A DNA stretch of 64,000 bases from Streptomyces cellulosae (GTDB taxonomy: Bacteria; Actinomycetota; Actinomycetes; Streptomycetales; Streptomycetaceae), in NCBI GenBank assembly GCA_014655195.1, contig BNBH01000005.1:334-64333 (forward strand). The letters are read 5' to 3'. Below the pieces are notes generated by a model. The model was given only the letters and a program-made list of their open reading frames with translations, was not told the origin of the DNA and ran no database searches. Numbering within the stretch: the stretch's first letter is position 1; every line of letters begins with the position of its first letter. Positions 33,015 to 41,754 of the stretch are shown here, in pieces. Position numbers and translations under genes: made by a program.

Positions 33015-34172
33015 ATGTACGACGAACGAGAGCAGTCTCCGGAACAGGGGCCCCTCGCGGGGTTCACCGTGGGCGTGACCGCGGCGCGCCGGGCCGACGA
33101 ACTGGGCGCGCTGCTGGAGCGCCGTGGGGCGGCGGTGCTGCACGCCCCGGCGCTGCGGATCGTGCCGCTCTCCGACGACAGCGAGCTGCTGGCCGCCACC
33201 AAGGAGATCATCGGGCGGGCCCCGGACATCGCGGTCGCCACCACCGCCATCGGGTTCCGCGGCTGGGTGGAGGCCGCGGACGGCTGGGGGCTCGGCGAGG
33301 ACCTGCTGGAGCGGCTGCGCGAGGTGCGGATCCTGGCCCGCGGGCCCAAGGTGAAGGGCGCGATCCGGGCGGCGGGACTGAACGAGGAGTGGTCGCCAGC
33401 GTCGGAGTCGATGGCAGAGGTGCTGGACCGGCTTCTGGAGGAGGGCGTCGACGGGCTGCGCATCGCCGTCCAGCTGCACGGCGAGCCGCTGCCCGGGTTC
33501 GTGGAGTCACTGCGGGCCGCGGGAGCGGAGGTGGTGGGCGTACCGGTCTACCGGTGGCTGCCGCCGGAGGACATCGGGCCGGTGGACCGGCTGGTCGACG
33601 CGGCCGTCGCCCGCACCCTGGACGCGGTCACCTTCACCAGCGCGCCCGCCGCCGCGTCGCTGCTGTCCCGTGCCGAGGAGCGGGGCCTGCTGGACGAGCT
33701 GCTGGCCGCGCTCGGCCACGACGTGCTGCCCGCCTGCGTCGGCCCGGTCACCGCCCTGCCGCTCCAGGCGCGGGGCATCGACACCGTGCAGCCCGAACGC
33801 TTCCGCCTGGGCCCGCTGGTCCAGCTCCTCTGCCGCGAACTCCCCGCCCGCGCCCGCACCTTGCCCGTCGCCGGACACCGGGTGGAGATCCGGGGCCACG
33901 CGGTGCTGGTCGACGGCGAACTGCGGCCGGTGCCGCCCGCCGGGATGTCCCTGCTGCGGGCCCTGGCTCGCAAGCCCGGCTGGGTCGTCTCCCGCGCGGA
34001 ACTGCTGCGCGCCCTCCCCGGCGCGGGCCGCGACGAACACGCGGTGGAAACGGCGATGGCCCGCCTCCGCACGGCTCTGGGCGCCCCCAAGCTGATCCAG
34101 ACGGTCGTCAAGCGCGGCTACCGCCTCGCCCTCGACCCGGTGGCGGACACCAAGTACGACGCGGCGGTCTGA
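33015..34172 (+). CDS. nnaR: Uroporphyrinogen-III-synthase-like transcriptional regulator NnaR
   Basis: 385 residues. The N-terminal HemD-like domain (about 15-270; LAGFTVGVTAARRADELGALLERRGA...) is fused to an OmpR/PhoB-type winged helix (about 290-378; ...VETAMARLRTALGAPKLIQTVVKRGYRL). This fusion defines NnaR, which works with GlnR on nitrate/nitrite assimilation genes. ATG 33015 is chosen; upstream in-frame GTGs exist (32937 region) but would include the terminator stem. It is unlikely to be a heme-pathway enzyme because of the DNA-binding domain and narK context. Confidence 0.93.
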   Translation: MYDEREQSPEQGPLAGFTVGVTAARRADELGALLERRGAAVLHAPALRIVPLSDDSELLAATKEIIGRAPDIAVATTAIGFRGWVEAADGWGLGEDLLERLREVRILARGPKVKGAIRAAGLNEEWSPASESMAEVLDRLLEEGVDGLRIAVQLHGEPLPGFVESLRAAGAEVVGVPVYRWLPPEDIGPVDRLVDAAVARTLDAVTFTSAPAAASLLSRAEERGLLDELLAALGHDVLPACVGPVTALPLQARGIDTVQPERFRLGPLVQLLCRELPARARTLPVAGHRVEIRGHAVLVDGELRPVPPAGMSLLRALARKPGWVVSRAELLRALPGAGRDEHAVETAMARLRTALGAPKLIQTVVKRGYRLALDPVADTKYDAAV

Positions 34173-34288
34173 TCCGGGCGCCACGGTGCGTGCCGGCTAG
34201 GCCGTGCCGAAAGCACCCGGCGGGAGGGGTTCCGGGGTTCGGGGCGGGCGGGCACTGTGGAGGGAGCACGGTTTCCCGGTTCGCGCAC

Positions 34289-34310
34289 GGCCCCCACGCG
34301 CGCGGGGGCC
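34289..34310 (+). terminator. GC hairpin between nnaR and the CGNR gene
   Basis: GGCCCCC and GGGGGCC arms (34289-34295 and 34304-34310). It may terminate nnaR or fold in the leader of the next gene. Confidence 0.4.
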
Positions 34311-34330
34311 CACCTAGGCGGTGGCAGGAC

Positions 34331-34918
34331 ATGGCACTGGGCACGGTCACGGCGTCCTACGAGCTGAGGTTCGACACCGGGCGGGTCTGCCTGGATCTGC
34401 TCGCGACCACTCATCCAGGGGAACGGCTGGGCTCCGTCGACGCGCTGCGGGCCTGGATCACCGGCGCCGGACTCGTCCCCGAGGACACCCCGCTCGCCCA
34501 CGCCGACCCGTCCTGGCTGGACGCCTTCCGCGAACTGCGCGCGTATCTCGTCCCGTTGGTGCGGGCGCCCCGCTCGCCGTCGTACGGCCACGCGCTCGCC
34601 CGGGTCAACGACCTCGCCCGCTCCGCGCCCCCGGCGCCCCGCGCGGTCCCGGGCGCGGACGGGACGCTGGTGCGCCGGCTCGACGGACCGCCCGGGCGTG
34701 ACGCGCTGCTCGGGGCGGTGGCGCGGGACGCGGTGGACCTGCTGACCGACCCGGCCGCCCGCGCGAGCCTGCGCCAGTGCGAGGGCGACAACTGCCCCAT
34801 CGTGTACGTCGACACCTCACGGGGACGCCGCAGGCGCTGGTGCTCCAGCGAGGTCTGCGGGAACCGGGAACGCGTGGCACGGCACCGCCGCCGTACGGCG
34901 GCCCTCACCCGCGCCTGA
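34331..34918 (+). CDS. CGNR zinc-finger protein (ABATE domain)
   Basis: 195 residues. The N-terminal ABATE-type domain (FDTGRVCLDLLATTHP...) is followed by a C-terminal CGNR zinc finger: CEGDNCPIVYVD...RRRRWCSSEVCGNRERVARHRRR. The CGNR motif with flanking Arg suggests nucleic-acid binding, and the family is treated as putative transcription regulators. ATG 34331 has AGGAC upstream. It stands alone between nnaR and the ECF sigma locus. Targets unknown. Confidence 0.92.
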   Translation: MALGTVTASYELRFDTGRVCLDLLATTHPGERLGSVDALRAWITGAGLVPEDTPLAHADPSWLDAFRELRAYLVPLVRAPRSPSYGHALARVNDLARSAPPAPRAVPGADGTLVRRLDGPPGRDALLGAVARDAVDLLTDPAARASLRQCEGDNCPIVYVDTSRGRRRRWCSSEVCGNRERVARHRRRTAALTRA

Positions 34919-35229
34919 ACAGCACCCGGCCGCCCGCGCCCGAATGAACTCCCTTATCCCGTTCGCGGTTTTCGCGCCCCGGAGATCCTGATAATTGCTC
35001 AAGTGATTGGCGTCACGCACCCGTTGAGCCCTCGTGTGGGTTCATGCGCGCCCTCCCGCCCGCCGTGTGTCGGAAATGTGAAGGGAGAGCGGGGGGAATG
35101 TGCGTTCATGTCCCGGTCGGTGCGACGCCCCTGAGAAAACTGCCGTCTCTCTTTGAACACCCAACGCCCCGCGTGCGTACCGGTTGTCGAGCGACCGACT
35201 GGGGGATCCCCCGGACACCGGAGGTGGGC
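34919..35229. other. Intergenic region upstream of the ECF sigma gene
   Basis: No gene. An AT-richer patch (about 34978-35005, cctgataattgctcaag) may hold the promoter. A strong GGAGG at 35220-35224 decides the sigma-factor start. Confidence 0.45.
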
Positions 35230-35808
35230 GTGCGCAAGGATGCGGCCGTGGCCAATGAACGTGGAACGAGGGCCCGACATCGCATGTCTTCCCAGCCCTC
35301 GGAACCTGACGAGGAGCTGATGCGTGCGCTGTACCGCGAGCACGCAGGACCCCTGCTGGCGTACGTCCTCAGGCTGGTCGCCGGAGACCGGCAGCGCGCC
35401 GAGGACGTCGTCCAGGAAACGCTCATCCGTGCCTGGAAGAACGCCGGTCAGCTCAATCGGGCGACCGGTTCGGTACGCCCCTGGCTGGTGACGGTCGCCC
35501 GGCGCATCGTCATCGACGGCCACCGCAGCCGGCAGGCCCGGCCGCAGGAGGTCGATCCGTCGCCGCTGGAGGTCATCCCCGCGGAGGACGAGATCGACAA
35601 GGCGCTGTGGCTGATGACGCTGTCGGACGCACTCGACGACCTGACCCCGGCACACCGGGAGGTCCTCGTCGAGACCTATTTCAAGGGGCGTACCGTCAAT
35701 GAGGCGGCCCAGACACTCGGCATACCGAGCGGCACCGTACGCTCCCGGGTGTTCTACGCCCTGCGGTCGATGAAGCTGGCTCTGGAGGAGCGGGGGGTGA
35801 CGGCGTGA
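35230..35808 (+). CDS. ECF-type RNA polymerase sigma factor
   Basis: 192 residues from GTG 35230, chosen because GGAGGTGGG ends one base before it; ATG 35284 (MSSQPSEPDEEL) is the fallback. Sigma-70 region 2 (LYREHAGPLLAYVLRLV...RAEDVVQETLIRAWKN) binds core polymerase and the -10. Region 4 (LTPAHREVLVETYFKGRTVNEAAQTLGIPSGTVRSRVFYALRSMK) reads the -35. The stop overlaps the anti-sigma start (TGATG), so the pair is translationally coupled. Inducing signal unknown. Confidence 0.94.
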   Translation: MRKDAAVANERGTRARHRMSSQPSEPDEELMRALYREHAGPLLAYVLRLVAGDRQRAEDVVQETLIRAWKNAGQLNRATGSVRPWLVTVARRIVIDGHRSRQARPQEVDPSPLEVIPAEDEIDKALWLMTLSDALDDLTPAHREVLVETYFKGRTVNEAAQTLGIPSGTVRSRVFYALRSMKLALEERGVTA

Positions 35809-36647
35809 TGAGTGTGTACGGGGGAAACCAGGGATTCGGCACGGGCGGGACGGGTATGTCTGGTGCCATGGAGGGATCACCGGTGCCGAACGAGCACGAG
35901 ACAGTCGGTGCCTACGCCCTCGGCATCCTCGACGACGCCGAAGCCGGCGCGTTCGAGGCGCATCTGGCGACCTGCGAGTGGTGCGCCCAGCAGCTCGACG
36001 AACTCGCCGGGATGGAGCCGATGCTGGCCGCGCTCGCGGACCTGCCCGACGCCGCCGGATCGCCCGCCATCGGCGAGTCGCTGTCCGCGAAGCCGTCGCC
36101 GCGCGTGGTGGAGAAGCTCGTCGACGAGGTGGCCGAGCGCAGGGCGCGCAAGCGCCGCCGCAATTTCTACATGGTCGCCGCGGCCGGCGCGCTGATCGTC
36201 AGCGGCCCGTTCGTGGCCGTCGCGGCGAGCGGCGGGGACGGCGGCGGCAGCGGCGGCGGCAACACCGGCCGCACGCTCGCGGCCAACCCGGTCAAGGACG
36301 CCTTCGACAAGAGCTCCGAGAAGATCACGGCGACGGACCCCACCACCGGGGTGACCGCCACCGTGGCCCTGGAGGACAAGCTCTGGGGAACCGAGATCGT
36401 CACCGAGCTGAAGAACGTCAAGGGCGAACAGAAGTGCTCGCTCATCGCCGTCGGCAAGAACGGCGAGCGCGAGACGGTGAACTCCTGGGCGGTCACCGGC
36501 GAGGGCTACGGACTGCCCGACGCCGCGACCGACAAGGGCAAGCAGCCGCTGTACGTCCAGGGCGGCGCCGCGTTCGAGCGCAACCAGATCGACCACTTCG
36601 TGGTCGCGACCTTCGACGGCAAGACGCTCGTGGAGGTCGACGCGTAG
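35808..36647 (+). CDS. Zinc-finger transmembrane anti-sigma factor
   Basis: 279 residues from ATG 35808. The N-terminal cytoplasmic ZAS-type zinc finger has the HxxxCxxC motif (HLATCEWC) preceded by HETVGAYALG. One TM helix (about 125-143, FYMVAAAGALIVSGPFVAVA) and an extracytoplasmic C-terminal domain of about 130 residues with a single Cys follow. It should hold the co-encoded ECF sigma factor at the membrane until a signal outside triggers release. No protease genes for that step are nearby. Confidence 0.93.
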   Translation: MSVYGGNQGFGTGGTGMSGAMEGSPVPNEHETVGAYALGILDDAEAGAFEAHLATCEWCAQQLDELAGMEPMLAALADLPDAAGSPAIGESLSAKPSPRVVEKLVDEVAERRARKRRRNFYMVAAAGALIVSGPFVAVAASGGDGGGSGGGNTGRTLAANPVKDAFDKSSEKITATDPTTGVTATVALEDKLWGTEIVTELKNVKGEQKCSLIAVGKNGERETVNSWAVTGEGYGLPDAATDKGKQPLYVQGGAAFERNQIDHFVVATFDGKTLVEVDA

Positions 36648-36654
36648 CCTCACG

Positions 36655-36706
36655 GGGCCCCCTTCGCGTACGGTTGACGGCTGCCCAGCACGTCAGAAGG
36701 GGGCCC
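36655..36706. repeat. Inverted repeat bracketing the helicase promoter/RBS region
   Basis: 11-bp arms (36655-36665 and 36696-36706, gggcccccttc and its complement) are separated by 30 bp that contain TTGACG at 36674-36679. The right arm ends one base before the GTG start of the helicase, so folding of the mRNA would hide the ribosome site. Confidence 0.6.
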
Positions 36707-36707
36707 G

Positions 36708-39005
36708 GTGGCCGCTCAGGCTCAACAGGAATCCGCGGTCGTCCCGGTTCACGACACCGTTCGCGACCGGGAGATCCGTGTGGAACAGGAACACCTGGAC
36801 CGGGTGTACCGGCGCCTCGAGGAGAAGATCTCCGAGGCCGAGTTCCTCATGCGCGACGCCGCCCAGCGCGGCCACGTCGGCACGCCCGGCGCCCTCGCCG
36901 AGCGGGACGCCCAGGTCTTCCGGGCCGGCGTCCACCTCAACCGGCTGCACCACGAGTACGAGGACTTCCTCTTCGGCCGCATCGACCTGCTGCTCGGCAA
37001 GGACGGTAAGAAGGGCCCGGACGGCGCGTACACCGCCGTCGAGCCCGCCGAGGGCGCCGTCCGCCCCGACAACACCGCCGACATCGCCGAGACCCTGCAC
37101 ATCGGCCGCATCGGCGTCCTCGACGAGGACTACGCCCCGCTGGTCATCGACTGGCGGGCGCCCGCCGCGGCGCCCTTCTACCGCTCCACCCCGGTCGACC
37201 CCGGCCGGGTCGTGCGCCGCCGCGTGATCCGCTCCAAGGGGCGCCGGGTGCAGAGCGTCGAGGACGACCTGATGCGCCCCGAGCTGAAGGCCACCCTCGA
37301 CGGCCGCGAACTCGCCGTGATCGGCGACGGCGCCCTGATGGCCGCGCTCGGCCAGGCCCGTACGCACACCATGCGGGACATCGTCGCGTCCATCCAGGCC
37401 GAGCAGGACCTGGTGATCCGCGCCCCCGCCGCCTCCGTCACCTACGTCGAGGGCGGCCCCGGCACCGGCAAGACCGCCGTCGCCCTGCACCGCGCCGCCT
37501 ACCTGCTCTACCAGGACCGGCGCCGGTACGCAGGCGGCATCCTCATCGTCTCCCCGACCCCGCTGCTGGTCGCCTACACCGAGGGCGTGCTGCCGTCCCT
37601 CGGCGAGGAGGGCCAGGTCGCCATCCGCGCCATCGGCTCCCTCGTCGACGGCGCCGAGGCCACCGTGTACGACTCCCCGGCCGTGGCCCGCATCAAGGGC
37701 TCCTACCGCATGCTCAAGGTGCTGCGGAAGGCCGCGCGCGGAGCGCTGGAGCTGAACGATTCGCCGCAGCGGCTGCGGGTCGTCGCCTTCGGCCGCCGTC
37801 TGGAGCTGGAGGCCGAGGAACTGGCGGCCGTCCGCCGCACGGCCCTCGGCGGCACCGCCCCCGTCAACCTGCTGCGCCCCCGCGCCCGCAAGCTCCTCCT
37901 GGACGCCCTGTGGGAGCGCTCCGGCGCCGGGAACCGGCACACCGACCCCGAGCTCGCCGCCGAGCTGCGCTCCTCCTTCGACGAGGACATCACCTCCGAG
38001 GACGACTTCACGGCCTTCCTCGACGCCTGGTGGCCGGAACTCACCCCCGCCGCCGTCCTGGACGCCATGGCCGACGAGCGCCGCCTCGGCCGCTGGGCCC
38101 GGCGCATCCTCAACCCGGGGGAGGTGCGCAAGCTGGCGCGCGCCCTCCAGCGGGACGGGCGCTCCGTGCACGACATCGCGATGCTGGACGAACTCCAGGC
38201 GATCCTGGGCGCCCCCGCCCGGCCCCGCAAGAAGCGCGAGATCGACCCGCTGGACCAGCTCACCGGCCTGGAGGAGCTGATGCCGGTGCGCGAGGAGACC
38301 CAGCGCGAGCGGGCCGAGCGGCTCGCCCAGGAGCGCGTCGAGTACGCCCACGTGATCGTCGACGAGGCGCAGGACCTGACCCCGATGCAGTGGCGCATGG
38401 TCGGCCGCCGCGGCCGCCACGCCACGTGGACGATCGTCGGCGACCCGGCCCAGTCCTCCTGGTCCGACCCCGACGAGGCCGCCCAGGCCCGCGACGAGGC
38501 CCTCGGCACCCGTCCGCGCCGCCGCTTCGAGCTGACCGTGAACTACCGCAACCCGGCCGAGATCGCCGAGCTGGCGGCGAAGGTCCTCGCCCTCGCCATG
38601 CCCGGCTCCGAGTCGCCGCGCGCGGTGCGCTCCACCGGCGTCGAGCCGCGCTTCGCCGTGGCCGGACGGTCGCTGGGCGACACGGTGCGCGCCGAGGCCG
38701 CCCGGCTGCTGGAGCGGGTGGACGGCACGGTCGGCGTGGTCGTCGCGATGCGGCGGCGCGAGGAGGCCCGGCGCTGGCTCGACGGGCTCGGCGACCGGGT
38801 GGTGGCGCTCGGCAGCCTGGAGGCCAAGGGCCTGGAGTACGACGCGACGGTGGTCGTCTCCCCCGCGGAGATCGCCGACGAGTCCCCGGCCGGCCTGCGG
38901 GTGCTCTACGTCGCCCTGACGCGCGCGACGCAGCAGCTCACGGTGGTGTCGGCGGAGCGCGACGAACCGGACGCGGACGGGGTGCCCGACCTGCTGCGGG
39001 ACTGA
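36708..39005 (+). CDS. HelD-like superfamily 1 helicase (RNA polymerase recycling factor type)
   Basis: 765 residues from GTG 36708. The N-terminal long alpha-helical segment (about 20-110; LDRVYRRLEEKISEAEF...HHEYEDFLFGRIDLL) is typical of HelD, which inserts into RNA polymerase channels. The UvrD-like ATPase has Walker A GGPGTGKT (249-256), Walker B VDEAQD (about 551-556), GDPAQS, and motif VI-like YVALTRATQQL. HelD/HelR proteins detach stalled or rifampicin-bound RNA polymerase. No rifamycin-associated element (GGGGCTTGCNGCAAGCCCC type) is seen upstream, so this is probably the housekeeping paralogue. Confidence 0.9.
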   Translation: MAAQAQQESAVVPVHDTVRDREIRVEQEHLDRVYRRLEEKISEAEFLMRDAAQRGHVGTPGALAERDAQVFRAGVHLNRLHHEYEDFLFGRIDLLLGKDGKKGPDGAYTAVEPAEGAVRPDNTADIAETLHIGRIGVLDEDYAPLVIDWRAPAAAPFYRSTPVDPGRVVRRRVIRSKGRRVQSVEDDLMRPELKATLDGRELAVIGDGALMAALGQARTHTMRDIVASIQAEQDLVIRAPAASVTYVEGGPGTGKTAVALHRAAYLLYQDRRRYAGGILIVSPTPLLVAYTEGVLPSLGEEGQVAIRAIGSLVDGAEATVYDSPAVARIKGSYRMLKVLRKAARGALELNDSPQRLRVVAFGRRLELEAEELAAVRRTALGGTAPVNLLRPRARKLLLDALWERSGAGNRHTDPELAAELRSSFDEDITSEDDFTAFLDAWWPELTPAAVLDAMADERRLGRWARRILNPGEVRKLARALQRDGRSVHDIAMLDELQAILGAPARPRKKREIDPLDQLTGLEELMPVREETQRERAERLAQERVEYAHVIVDEAQDLTPMQWRMVGRRGRHATWTIVGDPAQSSWSDPDEAAQARDEALGTRPRRRFELTVNYRNPAEIAELAAKVLALAMPGSESPRAVRSTGVEPRFAVAGRSLGDTVRAEAARLLERVDGTVGVVVAMRRREEARRWLDGLGDRVVALGSLEAKGLEYDATVVVSPAEIADESPAGLRVLYVALTRATQQLTVVSAERDEPDADGVPDLLRD

Positions 39006-39409
39006 GCGGAGGGTGCCGCGGCGGCCCTGAGGGCGGACCGGTGAGGGGCGCGGGAAATATCCCGCGGTCATGGGAATGGCCTTGAGCGATCCGTTTGTTA
39101 GCCTGGACGTGGCACCGGCTCGATCCAAGCCCCCGGGCCCAACCTTAGTCGCTTCGAGCGACCACTTGCCGCGAGGCGAGCATGGCGGGTCGGTGTCATG
39201 AACGTCGGAGAGGCCCTCGTCACGAGAGTGACGGGGGCCTCTTCTGTTGCCCCGACGCCTCTCGTATGGTGGAACTCACTTTTCGTCTGACGACAGACGG
39301 CGATGAACAAAACGTCCGCAATCCGGGGCGGCTACCACGTACTCAGCGGTAGGTGCGACGATCGGACGGCACGATTCGCGACACGGTTGAAAAGCAGAGG
39401 AAGTCGGCC
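39006..39409. other. 404-bp intergenic region with possible standalone RNA
   Basis: No coding potential recognised. From about 39100 a GC-rich segment with several small inverted elements (gtcgcttcgagcgac, 39150-39164; cgcgaggcg) runs into a strong terminator at 39209-39242. More than 160 bp then remain before the malic enzyme start. This pattern fits a short transcript or an attenuated leader. Confidence 0.45.
39209..39242 (+). terminator. Intrinsic terminator or attenuator upstream of malic enzyme
   Basis: 15-bp stem with one G-U pair (39209-39223 and 39228-39242), GAGA tetraloop, then TTCTGTTG. It lies 200 bp after the helicase stop and 167 bp before the malic enzyme start, so it is not clearly either gene's own terminator. 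Confidence 0.75.
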
Positions 39410-40819
39410 ATGGCAACGGCGCCCAGCGTCTCCTACTCGATGACCATCCGGCTGGAGGTGCCCGCGGGAGGAACCGCGGTGTCCCAGCTCACCGGGGCAG
39501 TCGAGTCCCACGGAGGCCTGGTGACCGGCCTCGACGTGACCGCGTCGGGCCACGAGCGGCTCCGGATCGACGTGACCATCGCGGCCACCTCCACCGCCCA
39601 CGCCGACGAGATCGTCGAACAGCTGCGCCAGATCGAGGGCGTCACGCTGGGCAAGGTCTCCGACCGTACGTTCCTGATGCACCTCGGCGGCAAGATCGAG
39701 ATGGCGTCGAAGCACCCCATCCGCACCCGTGACGACCTGTCGATGATCTACACGCCGGGTGTCGCCCGCGTCTGCATGGCGATCGCCGAGAACCCCGAGG
39801 ACGCCCGCCGCCTCACCATCAAGCGCAACTCCGTTGCGGTCGTGACGGACGGCTCCGCCGTGCTGGGCCTGGGCAACATCGGCCCGAAGGCCGCGCTGCC
39901 GGTGATGGAGGGCAAGGCCGCCCTGTTCAAGCGGTTCGCCGGCATCGACGCCTGGCCGCTGTGCCTGGACACCCAGGACACCGACGCGATCGTGGAGATC
40001 GTCAAGGCCATCGCCCCCGGCTTCGCCGGCATCAACCTGGAGGACATCTCCGCGCCGCGCTGCTTCGAGATCGAGGCCCGGCTGCGCGAGGCCCTCGACA
40101 TCCCCGTCTTCCACGACGACCAGCACGGCACCGCGATCGTCGTCCTCGCCGCCCTGACCAACGCCCTGCGCGTCACCGGCAAGTCCATCGAGAGCATCCG
40201 GGTCGTCATGTCCGGCGCCGGCGCGGCCGGCACCGCCATCCTCAAGCTGCTGCTGGCCGCCGGTGTGAAGAACGCCGTGGTGGCCGACATCCACGGTGTC
40301 GTGCACGCCGGCCGTGAGGACCTGGTCGACGCCGCCCCCGGCTCCGCCCTGCGTTGGATCGCCGACAACACCAACCCGGAGAACCTCACCGGCACGCTGA
40401 AGGAGGCCGTGCGCGGCGCGGACGTCTTCATCGGCGTCTCCGCGCCGAACGTGCTGGGCGCCGAGGACGTGTCCGCGATGGCCGAGGGCGCGATCGTGTT
40501 CGCGCTCGCGAACCCCGACCCCGAGGTGGACCCGGCAATCGCCCGTCAGACGGCGGCGGTTGTGGCCACGGGCCGCTCCGACTTCCCGAACCAGATCAAC
40601 AACGTGCTGGTCTTCCCGGGCGTCTTCCGCGGCCTGCTGGACGCGCAGTCCCGGACCGTCAACACCGAGATGATGCTGGCCGCCGCGCAGGCGCTGGCCG
40701 ACGTGGTCACCGAGGACGAGCTGAACCCGAACTACATCATCCCGTCCGTCTTCAACGACAAGGTCGCCGGCGCGGTCGCCGACGCGGTGCGCGAGGCCGC
40801 GAAGGCCGCGGGCGCGTGA
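39410..40819 (+). CDS. NAD-type malic enzyme with N-terminal ACT domain
   Basis: 469 residues. It decarboxylates malate oxidatively to pyruvate, linking the TCA cycle to pyruvate and acetyl-CoA supply. The N-terminal ACT domain (about 8-80; SYSMTIRLEVPAGGTAVSQLTGAVESHGG) may sense an effector. The catalytic core has YTPGVARVC, the Lys in TIKRNSVAVVTDG, INLEDISAPRCFEIE, PVFHDDQHGTA and the nucleotide-binding GAGAAG (MSGAGAAGTAILKLL). ATG 39410 gives MATAPSVSYSM; the upstream in-frame ATG at 39353 has a poorer context. S. coelicolor's orthologue in this place is NAD-dependent; cofactor here is inferred. Confidence 0.94.
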   Translation: MATAPSVSYSMTIRLEVPAGGTAVSQLTGAVESHGGLVTGLDVTASGHERLRIDVTIAATSTAHADEIVEQLRQIEGVTLGKVSDRTFLMHLGGKIEMASKHPIRTRDDLSMIYTPGVARVCMAIAENPEDARRLTIKRNSVAVVTDGSAVLGLGNIGPKAALPVMEGKAALFKRFAGIDAWPLCLDTQDTDAIVEIVKAIAPGFAGINLEDISAPRCFEIEARLREALDIPVFHDDQHGTAIVVLAALTNALRVTGKSIESIRVVMSGAGAAGTAILKLLLAAGVKNAVVADIHGVVHAGREDLVDAAPGSALRWIADNTNPENLTGTLKEAVRGADVFIGVSAPNVLGAEDVSAMAEGAIVFALANPDPEVDPAIARQTAAVVATGRSDFPNQINNVLVFPGVFRGLLDAQSRTVNTEMMLAAAQALADVVTEDELNPNYIIPSVFNDKVAGAVADAVREAAKAAGA

Positions 40820-40868
40820 CGTCCGGGGCGGCCGGCGCGTGACCTCCGCGCAGGCCGCCGGCGCCTGA
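40804..40868. repeat. Three imperfect tandem copies of the malic enzyme stop region
   Basis: The segment ggccg..ggcgcgtgac with its stop codon TGA (40817-40819) is repeated with TGA at 40840-40842 and 40866-40868, spacings of 23 and 26 bp. A 7-bp hairpin (40876-40882 and 40888-40894) follows. Confidence 0.65.
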
Positions 40869-41287
40869 CGTCCGGGACGGCCGCCGAGGCCGTCGTCCGG
40901 GGTGGTCCGCACGCTGTGAGGATCGCCACGGGGTTTGAAACGGCGCGTCGCGGAACCCGTAGTCCCGGCCGCCCTCTAGGGTGGGCGGCCGGACCCGGGC
41001 TCCGGCCCCCTGCTGTCCGCTGCCGGAAGCGGACGGAGCGTCACCGTGCGGAGGCCGTGGCGCTCTTCGTGTGACTCCCTCGGGTGTTCTCACGACTCCT
41101 GCGGGTGCCGGATTGGCATTACCGCCGCAGGTAGAGGCAGGATGCGTCCCTGGGCGCGAGGGTCCGACGAAGGACCCGGGTCCGGGGACTCACCGAGGAA
41201 CCTGGCAGCATCGGCTTTCGCCGTGCCCGACATGCGGCTCCGCCGCGTGGCACGCCTCAACGGCAAGAAGAACACGGGAGTAACAAC
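40820..41287. other. 468-bp intergenic region between malic enzyme and hup
   Basis: It begins with the tandem stop-codon repeats and a weak hairpin. No gene is supported. Closer to hup, TTGGCA at 41113-41118 with CAGGAT at 41138-41143 (spacing 19) is a weak promoter candidate. The long leader suits a highly expressed nucleoid protein. Confidence 0.45.
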
Positions 41288-41569
41288 ATGAACCGCAGTG
41301 AGCTGGTGGCCGCGCTGGCCGACCGCGCCGAGGTGACCCGCAAGGACGCCGACGCCGTGCTGGCCGCGTTCGCCGACGTCGTCGGCGACATCGTCTCCAA
41401 GGGCGACGAGAAGGTCACCATCCCCGGCTTCCTGACCTTCGAGCGCACCCACCGCGCTGCGCGCACCGCGCGCAACCCGCAGACCGGTGAGCCGATCCAG
41501 ATCCCCGCCGGGTACAGCGTGAAGGTCTCGGCGGGGTCGAAGCTCAAGGAAGCGGCCAAGGGTAAGTAA
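41288..41569 (+). CDS. hup: HU-family DNA-binding protein
   Basis: 93 residues, MNRSELVAALADRAEVTRKDADAVLAAF, with the HU beta-arm (RTARNPQTGEPIQIPA) and the DNA-intercalating Pro conserved. It binds DNA non-specifically and bends it. The short C-terminus (KLKEAAKGK) marks the HupA type and not the Lys-rich-tailed HupS. ATG 41288 follows GGGAGTAACA. A terminator hairpin follows at once. Confidence 0.97.
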   Translation: MNRSELVAALADRAEVTRKDADAVLAAFADVVGDIVSKGDEKVTIPGFLTFERTHRAARTARNPQTGEPIQIPAGYSVKVSAGSKLKEAAKGK

Positions 41570-41587
41570 GGCGCCCTGCGGGCGCTT
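41569..41587 (+). terminator. hup terminator
   Basis: GCGCCC/GGGCGC stem with outer pairs including G-U, triloop, overlapping the last stop codon bases. Confidence 0.6.
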
Positions 41588-41654
41588 CCACGCCTGAGCG
41601 GTCCCGCGCCGTTCGGCTGGGCGCCCCTCGCCCGTCTGCCGGCCCGATGTGGCT

Positions 41655-41690
41655 GGTCGCGCAGTTCCCCGCGCCCCTTCGGGCGCTGCA
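41655..41690 (-). repeat. Dispersed intergenic repeat A, inverted copy
   Basis: Reverse complement of the repeat at 59-77 (ggtcgcgcagttccccgcg), followed by a small ccttcggg turn. Noncoding, between the hup and murA terminators. Confidence 0.8.
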
Positions 41691-41694
41691 GTGA

Positions 41695-41741
41695 ACGCCG
41701 ATGGGGCGGTCACCCACGAAGGGTGACCGCCCCATCGGCGT
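41695..41741. terminator. murA terminator (bidirectional)
   Basis: Perfect 21-bp stem (41695-41715 and 41721-41741) with a 5-nt loop, 14 nt beyond the murA stop on the minus strand. Confidence 0.9.
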
Positions 41742-41754
41742 CTTCGTGCCGGGG

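Noticed and set aside
36600..36710. Rifamycin-associated element for a HelR-type resistance gene
   Set aside because: The inverted repeat here is gggcccccttc type with a 30-bp spacer and does not match the 19-bp RAE palindrome.
39073..39099. SigR-type promoter (GGAAT...GTT) before the candidate RNA
   Set aside because: GGAAT and GTT are 19 nt apart instead of 18 and the flanks do not match; left as unassigned.
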